DNA of 64,000 nucleotides from positions 24,959 to 88,958 of the forward strand of contig NZ_JAINVG010000027.1 of NCBI RefSeq assembly GCF_020400725.1. Direction: 5' to 3'. The notes below the pieces were generated by a model. It made no database searches. It was not told the origin of the DNA and saw nothing but the letters and a program-made list of their open reading frames with translations. Origin of the DNA: Streptomyces sp. NK15101 (GTDB taxonomy: Bacteria; Actinomycetota; Actinomycetes; Streptomycetales; Streptomycetaceae). Positions 16,134 through 25,050 of the stretch are shown here, in pieces. Position 1 is the first letter of the stretch. Every line of letters starts with the position of its first letter. Made by a program: the position numbers and the translations under genes.

Positions 16134-17875
16134 ACACCCCGGGGGTGGTGAACACCCTGGGAAAGCGGACGCGTTCACTGCTGCCCACCCGCGCCGACGC
16201 CGTCGCGATGGCCCGTGACCCGCGGCGCGACCTGCTCGCCGGCCTGACGGTCGCCGTCGTCGCCCTGCCCCTGGCCCTCGGATTCGGCGAGACGTCCGGG
16301 CTCGGCCCCGCGGCCGGCCTCGCGACCGCGGTCGTCGCGGGAGCGCTCGCCGCCGTGTTCGGCGGATCGAACCTCCAGGTCTCCGGCCCGACCGGGGCGA
16401 TGACCGTCGTCCTCGTTCCCATCGTCGCCCGGCACGGGCCGAGCGGCGTACTGACCGTGGGCCTGCTCGCGGGGCTCATCTGTGTCGGCCTGGCCCTGCT
16501 CCGGGCGGGCCGCTACATGGCCTACGTCCCCGCCTCCGTCGTCGAGGGCTTCACCCTGGGCATCGCCCTCGTCATCGGCCTCCAGCAGGTCCCCAACGCC
16601 CTCGGCGTCCCCAAGCCCGAAGGCGACCGGGTCCTGGCGGTGACGTGGCGCGCCGTCGGGGAGTTCGCCCACGCCCCGAACTGGACGGCCCTCGGGCTCG
16701 CCCTGGGCGTCGCCGGCCTGATGCTCGGCGGCGCCCGGTGGCGGCCTACGATCCCCTTCTCGATCCTCGCGGTGATCGCCGCCACCGTGGTGGCGCAGGT
16801 CTTCCGCCTGGACCGGGCCGAGCCGATCGGGGAGCTGCCCGCAGGCCTTCCCGCCCCTTCCGTCGGCTTCCTCGACCTCTCCGCGCTGGGTTCCCTGATC
16901 GCTCCGGCCGTCGCGGTGGCGGCGCTCGCGGCGCTGGAGTCACTGCTGTCGGCACAGGTCGCCGACGGCATGACCGTCGGCCAGAAGCACGACCCCGACC
17001 GCGAGCTGTTCGGGCAGGGCCTGGCGAACATCGCCGCCCCGCTGTTCGGCGGCGTCCCGGCGACCGGCGCCATCGCCCGTACCGCCGTCAACGTCCGTAC
17101 GGGAGCGTCGTCCCGGCTCGCCGCGCTCACCCACGCGGCGGTCCTCGCCGTCATCGTCTTCGCCGCCGCCCCGCTCGTGTCGAAGATCCCGCTCGCCGCC
17201 CTGGCCGGTGTCCTGCTCGCGACCGCGGTACGGATGATCGAGGTCGGCTCGCTGCGCGCGATGGCACGGGCCACGCGCTCCGACGCCGTCGTCCTCCTCC
17301 TCACCGCCGCCGCGACCCTCGCGCTCGACCTCGTGTACGCCGTCGTCATCGGCCTCGCCGTCGCGGGCGCCCTCGCCCTGCGGGCGGTGGCGAAGCAGGC
17401 CCGCATCGACCAGGTGGACTTCCGCCCCGACCTCCCCGGCGAGCACTCCGAGGAGGAACACGCACTCCTCGCCGAGCACATCGTCGCCTACCGGATCGAC
17501 GGGCCCCTCTTCTTCGCCGCCGCCCACCGCTTCCTCCTCGAGCTGTCCGAAGTCGCCGACGTCCGGGTCGTCATCCTGCGCATGTCACGGGTGACGACCA
17601 TGGACGCGACCGGTGCGCTCGTCCTCAAGGACGCGGTGGAGAAGCTGAACCGGCGCGGCATCGCCGTCATGACCTCCGGCGTACGGCCGGGTCAGCGCCA
17701 AGTCCTCGACTCCGTCGGCGCGCTCGACCTGCTGCGGCACGAGGGCCGGGAGTACGCGACGACCCCCGAGGCCATCGCGGGCGCGCGCGTCCACCTTCAG
17801 ACGGCGGGCCTGCTCGCCGCCGTCCCCACGCGGAAGGCCGGTGCCCCGCCGAGCCCCGGTGCGGGAGCCCGATGA
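16130..17875 (+). CDS. SulP-family anion transporter with STAS domain
   Basis: 581 residues. The N-terminal part has about ten to twelve membrane segments, beginning with the SulP signature region DLLAGLTVAVVALPLALGF and including GSNLQVSGPTGAM. The cytoplasmic C-terminal STAS domain (about 440-560) has VVILRMSRVTTMDATGALVL, with Asp before the loop as in anti-anti-sigma-like folds. SulP proteins carry sulphate, bicarbonate or other anions; the substrate is unknown. The GTG start overlaps arsR and the stop overlaps the next ATG. Confidence 0.93.
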   Translation: MNTPGVVNTLGKRTRSLLPTRADAVAMARDPRRDLLAGLTVAVVALPLALGFGETSGLGPAAGLATAVVAGALAAVFGGSNLQVSGPTGAMTVVLVPIVARHGPSGVLTVGLLAGLICVGLALLRAGRYMAYVPASVVEGFTLGIALVIGLQQVPNALGVPKPEGDRVLAVTWRAVGEFAHAPNWTALGLALGVAGLMLGGARWRPTIPFSILAVIAATVVAQVFRLDRAEPIGELPAGLPAPSVGFLDLSALGSLIAPAVAVAALAALESLLSAQVADGMTVGQKHDPDRELFGQGLANIAAPLFGGVPATGAIARTAVNVRTGASSRLAALTHAAVLAVIVFAAAPLVSKIPLAALAGVLLATAVRMIEVGSLRAMARATRSDAVVLLLTAAATLALDLVYAVVIGLAVAGALALRAVAKQARIDQVDFRPDLPGEHSEEEHALLAEHIVAYRIDGPLFFAAAHRFLLELSEVADVRVVILRMSRVTTMDATGALVLKDAVEKLNRRGIAVMTSGVRPGQRQVLDSVGALDLLRHEGREYATTPEAIAGARVHLQTAGLLAAVPTRKAGAPPSPGAGAR

Positions 17876-18285
17876 GCACCACGCCGGAGCCGATGCCGCT
17901 CCGCCACGTCCTCACCGCGCCGACGGAGCCCGCATCGGTGCGCCTGGCACGCCAGACCGCCGAGACGACCTACGCGGAGTGGGGCGTCGACGCGGCCCGC
18001 CCCACGATGGGACCGGTCCTGCCGATCCTCGGCGAACCGGTCACCGACTCCGTCCGTCACGCCGCCGTCGCCTCCGAGAGCCTGACGGTCACCTACGCGG
18101 CCGGCGAGTACGCCCTCGCGTTCGCCGTCCACGACCGCCACCCGCATCACCCCGGGGGCGTCCCCGCCCTCACGGGCGGTCCGGCCACCGTCGCCGAGGT
18201 GCCGGCTGAGCACGACGGCACATGCGTGCCGCGCCGGGACGCCGACGGCGGCGGCAAGAGCGTATGGATCACGCTCCCCCTGTGA
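17872..18285 (+). CDS. RsbW-like ATP-binding protein, divergent
   Basis: 137 residues, start overlapping the sulP stop (ATGA). It aligns by eye with HATPase_c_2 regulators: the N-terminal helix RLARQTAETTYAEWG, a region (GEPVTDSVRHA) where the N-box with ELVTNAVRH would be, a VHDRHPHHP G1-like stretch, and a GGGKSVWITLPL ending. The usual N-box asparagine is missing and Asp/Ser sit there, so kinase activity is uncertain. Being made with SulP, it may act on the STAS domain of SulP or on the next gene's STAS protein. Confidence 0.75.
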   Translation: MSTTPEPMPLRHVLTAPTEPASVRLARQTAETTYAEWGVDAARPTMGPVLPILGEPVTDSVRHAAVASESLTVTYAAGEYALAFAVHDRHPHHPGGVPALTGGPATVAEVPAEHDGTCVPRRDADGGGKSVWITLPL

Positions 18286-18358
18286 GACCCCCGGCTCCCG
18301 TGAGACCCCCGGGCTCCCGTGAGATTTCCCGAACCCCTGTGAGAGCGAAGGCGAAACG

Positions 18359-18772
18359 ATGACCATCGAGTGGCGATACACCGTCAGGAAGGACCTGGGC
18401 GTCCTGTCCCTGGCCGGATTCCTCGGAGCCGAGGCCGTGGACCGGTTCTCCGGGGCGATCGGCTGGACCCTGGCCCGCGGCACCGGCCCGGTCGTCCTGG
18501 ACCTCACCGGCCTGCGCGGCTGGTCGGTCGGCGGCCAGCTCGCCGTCGCCGACGCGGCCCGCCGGCTGGCCGCCGAGGACCGCCCGCTCGAACTCGCCGC
18601 CATCCCCGCGGACGGCTCCCTCGTCCCCGACGGCAGCCGGCCGCCCCTCGTCGTCCACTGCGACCTGACCACCGCGCTCGCCGCGCACGGCGCCGGTGCC
18701 GGCCGACAGCGCGAGTGGTGCAGCGACGAGTGGCCCGGCACACGCGGGCCGGCCGAGCGCCCGGTGGCATAA
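18359..18772 (+). CDS. STAS-domain protein (anti-anti-sigma type)
   Basis: 137 residues. It has the STAS order: a first strand YTVRKDLGVLSLAGFLGAE, then GTGPVVLDLTGLRGWSVGGQL, where anti-anti-sigma proteins have DLTGVxxxDSSGL. The usual phosphorylated Ser region reads WSVGGQ. It follows the ATP-binding gene by 73 bp, a gap that contains a thrice-repeated GTGAGA-containing motif. It probably belongs to the same transcription unit as arsR-sulP. Confidence 0.8.
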   Translation: MTIEWRYTVRKDLGVLSLAGFLGAEAVDRFSGAIGWTLARGTGPVVLDLTGLRGWSVGGQLAVADAARRLAAEDRPLELAAIPADGSLVPDGSRPPLVVHCDLTTALAAHGAGAGRQREWCSDEWPGTRGPAERPVA

Positions 18773-18854
18773 CGCCCCTCGGGACAGGGCTCCTGATCCC
18801 GCCTTCCATCTACTCCGGAACCTGCCCGTCGGTAGGCCCTGCCGATGTCCTTGG

Positions 18855-19434
18855 TTCGTGAACCAGTCGCCGTGGGATCCGCTGCCGGTGCGGCGGCGGA
18901 TCGCCGAGCGGTTGTGCGAGGCGATCCGGCCTGAGGCGTGGGTGATCGACGACGTGCCGTTCCCCAAGTGCGGCACCGCGTCGGTCGGGGTGGCCCGACA
19001 GTACTGCGGAGCGCTCGGGAAACGGGCGAACTGCCAGGTCGCGGTCAGTGTCCGTGCCGCCACCGACACGGCATCGTGCCTGCTGGACACACACGTCGGC
19101 TGGGAGCCGGACGCACCGGTAGTGGTCGTCGACGCGGGCTACGGTGTCAGCACCCCGTTCCGGACCGGCCTGGGGGAACGGGGACTGTCGCACGTTCTCG
19201 CGCCGACCGGCAGGGAAGTCGCCCATGCCGAAGAGGCCCGGCCGCACCGGCCCGCCCATGGCGAACTCTGACCGCCGCCCCTGCCCCGCTACCGCACCCC
19301 GCCCCGAGCCGTCAGCGTCCTGGCAGCGGAAACCGGCGCGGAACGGTTTGCCGAGGTCACCTGGCGGCAGGGCAGCGAAGGCGCGATGACCTGCCGGTTC
19401 ACCGTCCTGACGGTCCGGCCCGCGGGCAAGCGTC
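18855..19434 (+). pseudogene. IS701-family transposase remnant
   Basis: The frame from 18855 reads NQSPWDPLPVRRRIAERLC, VIDDVPFPKCGTASVGVARQ and KRANCQVAVSVRAATDTASC, then jumps to VVVVDAGYGVSTPFRTGL and HVLAPTGREVAHAEEA before a stop near 19270. A second frame carries on with YRTPPRAVSVLAAETGAERF and TWRQGSEGAM. These are IS701 signatures. The N-terminus, a central stretch between TASC and DAGYG, and the C-terminus are missing, and there is a frameshift, so it is dead. Confidence 0.82.
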
Positions 19435-19548
19435 CCTGGCCGCGGCCCAACAGGTGGAGGAGGTCGGAGGCGCGCGGAAGTCATGCGGGCGGACAGGCCG
19501 CCAGGCCCAGATTGGTCCGCTTCCCGGGGCCGCGTCGGAAGGAGCGGT

Positions 19549-19803
19549 TCAAGGGGTGATCGCCGGGCCGGAGTCGCCGGGCGAGGGGTGGGTGGTTCGG
19601 ACCGCTGCGGTGAGGGTCGGGTACACGTGGAACAGGGGGGCGGCACCGTTGATCTCAAGGAGCCGGGTGATCTGCGGGCCGGGAGCGGACAGGGCCAGGC
19701 GCACGTGTTGGGTGTGGGCCTGGTGCGCGGCTCGAGCAGGGCGTTGAGGCCGGTGGAGTCGCAGAAGCCGATCCCGGCCAGATCCACCACCAGGGTTGTG
19801 TGA
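19549..19803 (-). pseudogene. STAS (anti-anti-sigma) protein remnant, frameshifted
   Basis: On the minus strand TTLVVDLAGIGFCDSTGLNA gives the STAS motif with the phosphorylatable Ser region. A second frame, from about 19735, continues HVRLALSAPGPQITRLLEIN and GAAPLFHVYPTLTAAV to a TGA at 19549. The N-terminal half is absent and the frame is broken. It abuts an ATPase remnant on the other strand. Confidence 0.7.
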
Positions 19804-19868
19804 GAGCAGAGGCATCCGGCCCCGCCCCCGGCGGCAAGACCGTGTGGGCCGGCCTGCCCGCTCCCTGA
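19803..19868 (+). pseudogene. RsbW-like ATPase C-terminal tail remnant
   Basis: The last 21 codons before a TGA at 19866 include APGGKTVWAGLPAP, like the end of HATPase_c_2 regulators (compare GGGKSVWITLPL at 18285). No upstream part of such a gene is in frame. It directly adjoins the STAS remnant on the opposite strand, implying rearrangement. Confidence 0.4.
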
Positions 19869-19936
19869 CCCCGCTTTCAGCCCCGACCCACGAAAGCGGT
19901 CTGCCGGCAGGCGGCCTCCGGTCGGCACTCAAGCGC

Positions 19937-20245
19937 CTATCGCCTTGCGGAGTGGTGCCGGGCGACTGAAGCGCCGGCGTTGTCCTGGCGTCGGGCCGTC
20001 TCCAGAAGCCGGGCCCAGGACCGCACGGCCGGGCGGCGCCTCAGCAACGCACGGCGCTCGCGCTCCGTCATGCCGCCCCACACACCGTGCTCCACCCGCC
20101 GGTCGAGCGCGTACGCCAGGCATTCGGCCTGCACGGGGCATCCGAAGCACACCGCTTTCGCGCGGTTCTGGGCCGCTCCTTCGACGAACAGCTCGTCCGC
20201 TCGCGCCGTCCGGCACACCCCCGACGACATCCAGGTCGTGTCCAC
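19937..20245 (-). CDS. WhiB-like (Wbl) iron-sulphur transcription regulator
   Basis: 102 residues. The four cluster-binding cysteines are Cys11, Cys33, Cys36 and Cys42 (CFGCPVQAEC). The Wbl turn GVWGGMTERERRALLRRR follows. Wbl proteins hold a 4Fe-4S cluster and usually work with the principal sigma factor region 4. The GTG at 20245 gives the normal Wbl length; a GGGGG stretch a few bases upstream may serve as ribosome binding site. It is divergent from a SpoIIE phosphatase gene across 231 bp. Confidence 0.93.
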   Translation of the reverse strand: MDTTWMSSGVCRTARADELFVEGAAQNRAKAVCFGCPVQAECLAYALDRRVEHGVWGGMTERERRALLRRRPAVRSWARLLETARRQDNAGASVARHHSARR

Positions 20246-20476
20246 GCATCCCCCCGATACCCGCGCGCCTGCTCGGCAATGTTCGACAGTGCAGGCACGC
20301 TATGAAGGCATGTGCCACAGGTCTACAGCTCCTTCCGCCGTTCGCCCCATCGGGTGACGCCCGGCAGGCCGTTTCTCGCGTCGTCCGGTCACTGCGCGGC
20401 CGGTCACGTAACCAGGTCGGCGCTCGTTCGGACGGCTACGCTCGGTACCTGGTGGGGTCGGCGGAAAGGCTTGGCC

Positions 20477-21658
20477 ATGGAGTCGCACGAGAAGGTGCTG
20501 TCAGACCTGATTGCCGAGGCGCACACGGTGACGGGGCGGGAACTCGCCGGGCTCGTGTTCCGGGCGGGCCGGCGCATGGGTTTGGACGGCACCCGCATGT
20601 ACGTGGCCGACCTGCAGCAGACCAGCCTGGTGGCGCTGCCTCAGCCCGTGCCGGTCGAGACACAGACGCGGGACATCGACGGCTCGCTGGCCGGCCTGGC
20701 CTACCGCACGGAGCGGACACAGCGCTCGCGGGACGGCCACACCGCCTGGGCGCCGATGATCGACGGCATCGAACGCCTCGGCGTGCTGAAGGCCACCGCA
20801 CGGGACCTCGGCGAGGACCTGACCAGGCGGTGCGAGGCGCTGGCGGATGTGGCGGCCCTGCTGCTGGCCTCGAAGTCGTCGCACAACGACCTGCTGATCG
20901 AAGCGGGACGGCGCCGGAAGATGACGGTGCAGGGCGAGCTGATGTGGGCGTTCCTGCCCCCGCGCACGATCGGGACCGCAGACGTGACGTCGTCCGCGGT
21001 GCTGGAGCCCGCGTACGACATCGGCGGGGACGCCTTCGACCACAGCCTCACCGAGGACGCGCTGCACCTGACGCTGCTGGACTCCATGGGGCACGACCTC
21101 GCGTCCGGCGGCGCGAGCGCGGCCGGTCTCGCCGCCTGCCGGGCCGCACGCCGTTCCGGCGGCACCCTCTCAGACATCGTTCCGGCGATCGACACCATCC
21201 TGGACCAGTGGTTCACCGACCGGCTCATGACCGCGGTCATCGCCGACCTGAACGTCCTCGACGGCACGTTCACCTGGGTCAACTGCGCCCATCCGCCGCC
21301 GCTGCTGATCCGCGACGGCCAGGTGCTGCCGCGCACGCTCGAACGGGAGCCCGACCTGCCCCTCGGGTGGGCCTTCCACGCCGCCTCCCCGCCGACGGTG
21401 CACCAAACGCGTCTGCAGCCCGGCGACCGGATCCTGTTCTACAGCGACGGCGTCACCGAGGCCCGCTCCACGCAAGGGGACCTCTTCGGCGAGGAACGGC
21501 TCGCCGACACCGTCATCCGCGCCATGGCCGCCGGCGACCCCGCCCCCGAAGCCCTGCGCCGCCTGCTGAAGGAACTCCTGAACCACCAGGCCCACCGCCT
21601 CCGGGACGACGCCACCATCGTCCTGACCGAGTGGCACCCAGGCCCCCACGGACCGTGA
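20477..21658 (+). CDS. SpoIIE-type serine phosphatase
   Basis: 393 residues. The N-terminal 150 residues form an unassigned, GAF-like sensor part. The C-terminal PP2C/SpoIIE domain (about 165-390) has YDIGGDAFDHSL, LLDSMGHDLASG and FYSDGVTEAR, the expected metal-binding acidic residues. AAAGG lies about 8 bases before the ATG at 20477; an upstream extension is unlikely. It probably dephosphorylates a STAS partner, which could be encoded nearby or elsewhere. It is divergent from the WhiB gene. Confidence 0.9.
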   Translation: MESHEKVLSDLIAEAHTVTGRELAGLVFRAGRRMGLDGTRMYVADLQQTSLVALPQPVPVETQTRDIDGSLAGLAYRTERTQRSRDGHTAWAPMIDGIERLGVLKATARDLGEDLTRRCEALADVAALLLASKSSHNDLLIEAGRRRKMTVQGELMWAFLPPRTIGTADVTSSAVLEPAYDIGGDAFDHSLTEDALHLTLLDSMGHDLASGGASAAGLAACRAARRSGGTLSDIVPAIDTILDQWFTDRLMTAVIADLNVLDGTFTWVNCAHPPPLLIRDGQVLPRTLEREPDLPLGWAFHAASPPTVHQTRLQPGDRILFYSDGVTEARSTQGDLFGEERLADTVIRAMAAGDPAPEALRRLLKELLNHQAHRLRDDATIVLTEWHPGPHGP

Positions 21659-22034
21659 GGTGAAAACGAGGCCTCTCCCAGACCGTATGTCTCGCGAGCG
21701 ACCATCGGCGCCGGGTCGCCAAGTGCACGTCTCCTGACCCATGCTGGGGATTTGCTGACCAAGGGCCCCACAGCACGGCCCTGACCTGCGGCCGCGCCAA
21801 ACCAGGGCACGTTGATCAACATCCTCACGGTGGTCTCCCCGGGATTGTGGCGGAGGGGCGCGCTTGTCGGGCCTTCGCGGGTCGGGCCGTGTCCACGGAA
21901 GAGACGATCTGGCGGCGGGCGGCCGAAGGCATCCTCCGCCGGCGCGGCGGGATGCCGCGGGGTCGTTTCGGCCCGGAGGCCTCCCGCCGTGGACCCGAGC
22001 GCCTCCTCTTCCGGGCGCGGGGACGAGCCCGGTG
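21659..22034. other. Intergenic region containing a dhaK start remnant
   Basis: No full gene. The only recognisable item is the dhaK-like fragment at 21809. The remainder has no frame I can assign and looks like decayed DNA between convergent genes. Confidence 0.5.
21809..21830 (-). pseudogene. Remnant of a dhaK start (22-bp match)
   Basis: These 22 bases are identical to 1078-1099, the start of dhaK including its GTG and the codons for MRMLINV. A GGGAG stretch precedes it on the minus strand, like a ribosome binding site. After VP the frame no longer resembles DhaK. It is either a leftover of a second dhaK or a rearrangement scar. Confidence 0.6.
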
Positions 22035-24998
22035 TCACCGGGCGGGGCCGTGGCCCAGTTGGGTGAGGGCCAGGTCGAGCATGTCGGCGAAGAAGTCCGC
22101 GGCGGTGGTGTCGAGGCACAGCGGCGGCTTGATCTTGAGGATGTTGAGGTGGTCGCCGGTGGGCTGGACGATCACGCCGAGGTCGAGCATGCGGTCGCAG
22201 AGTTCGGCGGTCTCCTCGGTGGCGGGCTCCAGGGTGATGCGGTCCCGGACGAGTTCGAGGCCGAGGTAGAGGCCTGAGCCGTGGACGGCGCCGACGATGC
22301 CGTGGCGGCCCGCCAGTGCTTCGAGCCGGCGCTTCAGGCGGCCGCCGACACGGACCGCGTTGCCCTGGAGGTCCTCGTCGCGCAGGGCGTCCAGGACGGT
22401 GAGGCCCACGACGCTGGAGACCGGACTGCCGCCCGTGGAGGAGAAGAAGTAGCCCTGCTCCCGGTACCGGTCCGCGACCGCCCTGGACGTGATCACGGCA
22501 CCGAGGGGGTGCCCGTTGCCCATGGCCTTGGCGACGCAGACGATGTCGGGGACGACCTGCTGCTGCTCGAAGCCCCAGAACCAGTGCCCCAGGCGGCCGT
22601 AGCCGACCTGGACCTCGTCGGCGACGGCCAGGCCGCCGTGACGGCGGACGGCCGCGTACACCTGGGCGAGATAGCCGTCGGGCAGGGCGACCCCTCCGGC
22701 GTTGCCGTAGAAGGTCTCGCCGATGAACGCCCCCGCCGGGCGGCCGGCGGCGGCCAGTCCGTCGATCACCGCGACGGCCTCGGGCCCGTAGCGCACGGCA
22801 TCCGCACCGCGGTGCCGGCCGCGGTAGGAGTTGGGCGAGTCCACGGTGTGGACCCAGTCCGGACGGGTGGCGAGGGCGTTCGGATTGTCCTGGAGCGAGG
22901 TGGAGACCGCGTCGGAGGCGTACGTCCAGCCGTGGTAGGCCTCGCGCAGCGCCACGACGTCATGCCTGCCGGACGCCCCCATGGCCAGCCGGAGGCCCAG
23001 ATCCACCGCCTCGGAGCCGGAGTTGACGAGGAACACGGTGTCCAGCGGCTCGGGAAGGAGCGCGGCGAGGCGTTCGGTGAACTCCACCACCGAGGCGTAG
23101 TGGAAGCGGGAGTTGGTGTTGAGCCGGCGCAACTGCCGGGAGACCGCCCGCTCGACCCGGGGATGGGCGTGGCCGAGCGGGGTGACGTTGTTGACGATGT
23201 CGAGGTACGAGCGGCCGTCGGTGGACAGGAGGTGGTGACGCCAGCCGCGCTCGATCCGGGGAGGGTCGGCGTAGTAGTGCTCCTGCACGGTCGCGAACAC
23301 GGCGCCGCGCCGGTCCAGCAGATCCGTACCCTGCGCGGGACCGCCGGTCGCGAGGCCCAGGAGCGGGGCGGGGTCCGCGGTGAGCGGCAGCCAGCCGGCG
23401 GCGTACTCGGGACGTACCAGCGGAGGGACCGCGGGACCGGCGGCGGCACGCAGCGCGACGTGGACCGCGGCTCCGGAGGGGAGGTGCGCGATGTCCTCGC
23501 CCGCCCGGACCGATGCGCCGGCCGCGAGGAGGGGGCGGGCCGAGGACGGGAGGGACAGGGTCAGCACCCGTGAGCCGTGGGCGATCTCGACCCGGCCCCG
23601 GTCCGCGACCAGGACCTCTCCTTCGCCGGGAGCCTGTGCCACGGTGGCACGTCCGAGCCACACGTCGACGCCGGTGGACACCGTGGCCGCGGAGACGGCC
23701 GACAGCGCCGGAGCCCGGGTGAGCCGGGCCCGGGAGTACCGGGTGGCGACCGCGGCCGCTCCGTCCGCGAGCGCGGTGGCCGCCAGCCGGGCCTCGGTGC
23801 CGGAGTCGGTCCAGGCCCCGTCGTCCATGGAGTCGGCGTCGGCGGACAGGTCGAGGAGGGCGATGTCGTCGGCGGCCAGGTCCCGGAAGAGGAGGTACGG
23901 CGGCGAGTCGGCCCGGCCGGGTGCCCCGGCCAGGCCGGTCGCGTCCTCGACGAGGTGGGTCATGACCGGCAGGGGCAGGCTGGTGGCCTGCTCGAACACG
24001 CGCCACTCGCGGTCGAGCGCCGCCTTGGCGTAGGCGTTGTCCTCGTCGACGACGGCCTGGTGGCGCCCGCTGACGACCAGGCCGGCGGCGCGCAGGACCA
24101 CGAGCGGCCACAAGGCCTCCGCCTCCTCCCGGGAGAGCGGCCGGACGGCGTGGAAGGCGCGGACGGCCGGCAGCACGTGGTGGGGTTCGACCCCGTCGTG
24201 ATGGAGCATCGAGGAGAGCGACACGGCGAGTTCGCCGACCGCCCAACTGGTGGTCACGTCACCGAAGTCGATGACGCCGTCCGGCACGGGGACCGGACCG
24301 CCGGGACGGCGGATCAGGTTGTCGTCGGTGAGGTCCAGGTGCACGGCCTGGGAGGGCAGCGCATCGGCGACCTGACGGACGCGTGCCCACGCCTCGGCGG
24401 TCGCGGCGTGGACGGCGGCGCGCCGGTCGGGCTCGCCGATGTGCCCGGCGAGCCTGGCGACGACGCGGTCGGCGTACCGCGGATCCCACTGGAGCACACG
24501 ATCGAGGCCCGGGTGCCGGAAGTCCCGCAGGGCGGTGCTGACCTTTCCGGCGATCGTGCCCATGGCCGCAACGGTGCCGGGGGACAGGTGCCGGGAGCCC
24601 GAGAGGGTCCCGCCGGGCAGGTGCCGCAGCAGTCTCGCGACGGCCGGCCCGCTCTCGGTGTCCACCGTCGTGCGGCACGGGGAACCGTCGGGACGCCGCA
24701 GGACGGTGGCGACGCGCAGCTCCGGGTGGGCCGAGGAGACCAGGTCGGCGGCGGCGTCCTGGGCTTCGATCTCCGCGGCGCCGAAGGCGGGGTTGGCGAT
24801 CTTCAGTACGGCCGGGACCGCCCCGTCCCCGTCGCGCAGCAGGAAGTTGGCGTCCTGCTGGCTTCCCAGCGCCTCCGCGTGCACGCCCGTCCCCAGGTAC
24901 GGGGCGGCGATGCGTTCGGCGTCGGCCGGTGTCACCCGCGGTGCGGGGAGGGCGTCCTCGGTGAAGAAGTCGATGGTGCGGTGCTCACGGTGCGTCAT
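22035..24998 (-). CDS. Kinase-aminotransferase fusion (hydroxylysine kinase / phospho-lyase type)
   Basis: 987 residues from the ATG at 24998 (GAGGA 7 bases upstream). The N-terminal third is an APH-type kinase with HLDLTDDN (His220, Asp222, Asn227) and VIDFGD. A middle region (about 480-560) looks like the barrel-sandwich fold of M23 or lipoyl domains. The C-terminal 420 residues are a class III PLP aminotransferase with NSGSEAVDLGLRLA, ADEVQVGYGR and VAKAMGNG (PLP-lysine 824). Human enzymes that phosphorylate 5-hydroxylysine and then eliminate phosphate are homologous to these two parts; the substrate here is inferred. The Lrp gene lies immediately upstream. Confidence 0.88.
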   Translation of the reverse strand: MTHREHRTIDFFTEDALPAPRVTPADAERIAAPYLGTGVHAEALGSQQDANFLLRDGDGAVPAVLKIANPAFGAAEIEAQDAAADLVSSAHPELRVATVLRRPDGSPCRTTVDTESGPAVARLLRHLPGGTLSGSRHLSPGTVAAMGTIAGKVSTALRDFRHPGLDRVLQWDPRYADRVVARLAGHIGEPDRRAAVHAATAEAWARVRQVADALPSQAVHLDLTDDNLIRRPGGPVPVPDGVIDFGDVTTSWAVGELAVSLSSMLHHDGVEPHHVLPAVRAFHAVRPLSREEAEALWPLVVLRAAGLVVSGRHQAVVDEDNAYAKAALDREWRVFEQATSLPLPVMTHLVEDATGLAGAPGRADSPPYLLFRDLAADDIALLDLSADADSMDDGAWTDSGTEARLAATALADGAAAVATRYSRARLTRAPALSAVSAATVSTGVDVWLGRATVAQAPGEGEVLVADRGRVEIAHGSRVLTLSLPSSARPLLAAGASVRAGEDIAHLPSGAAVHVALRAAAGPAVPPLVRPEYAAGWLPLTADPAPLLGLATGGPAQGTDLLDRRGAVFATVQEHYYADPPRIERGWRHHLLSTDGRSYLDIVNNVTPLGHAHPRVERAVSRQLRRLNTNSRFHYASVVEFTERLAALLPEPLDTVFLVNSGSEAVDLGLRLAMGASGRHDVVALREAYHGWTYASDAVSTSLQDNPNALATRPDWVHTVDSPNSYRGRHRGADAVRYGPEAVAVIDGLAAAGRPAGAFIGETFYGNAGGVALPDGYLAQVYAAVRRHGGLAVADEVQVGYGRLGHWFWGFEQQQVVPDIVCVAKAMGNGHPLGAVITSRAVADRYREQGYFFSSTGGSPVSSVVGLTVLDALRDEDLQGNAVRVGGRLKRRLEALAGRHGIVGAVHGSGLYLGLELVRDRITLEPATEETAELCDRMLDLGVIVQPTGDHLNILKIKPPLCLDTTAADFFADMLDLALTQLGHGPAR

Positions 24999-25050
24999 GC
25001 GGGGTTCCTCGGCTGGTGCGGGCGGGCCGGCTCGGACGGTTCCGGTGCCC

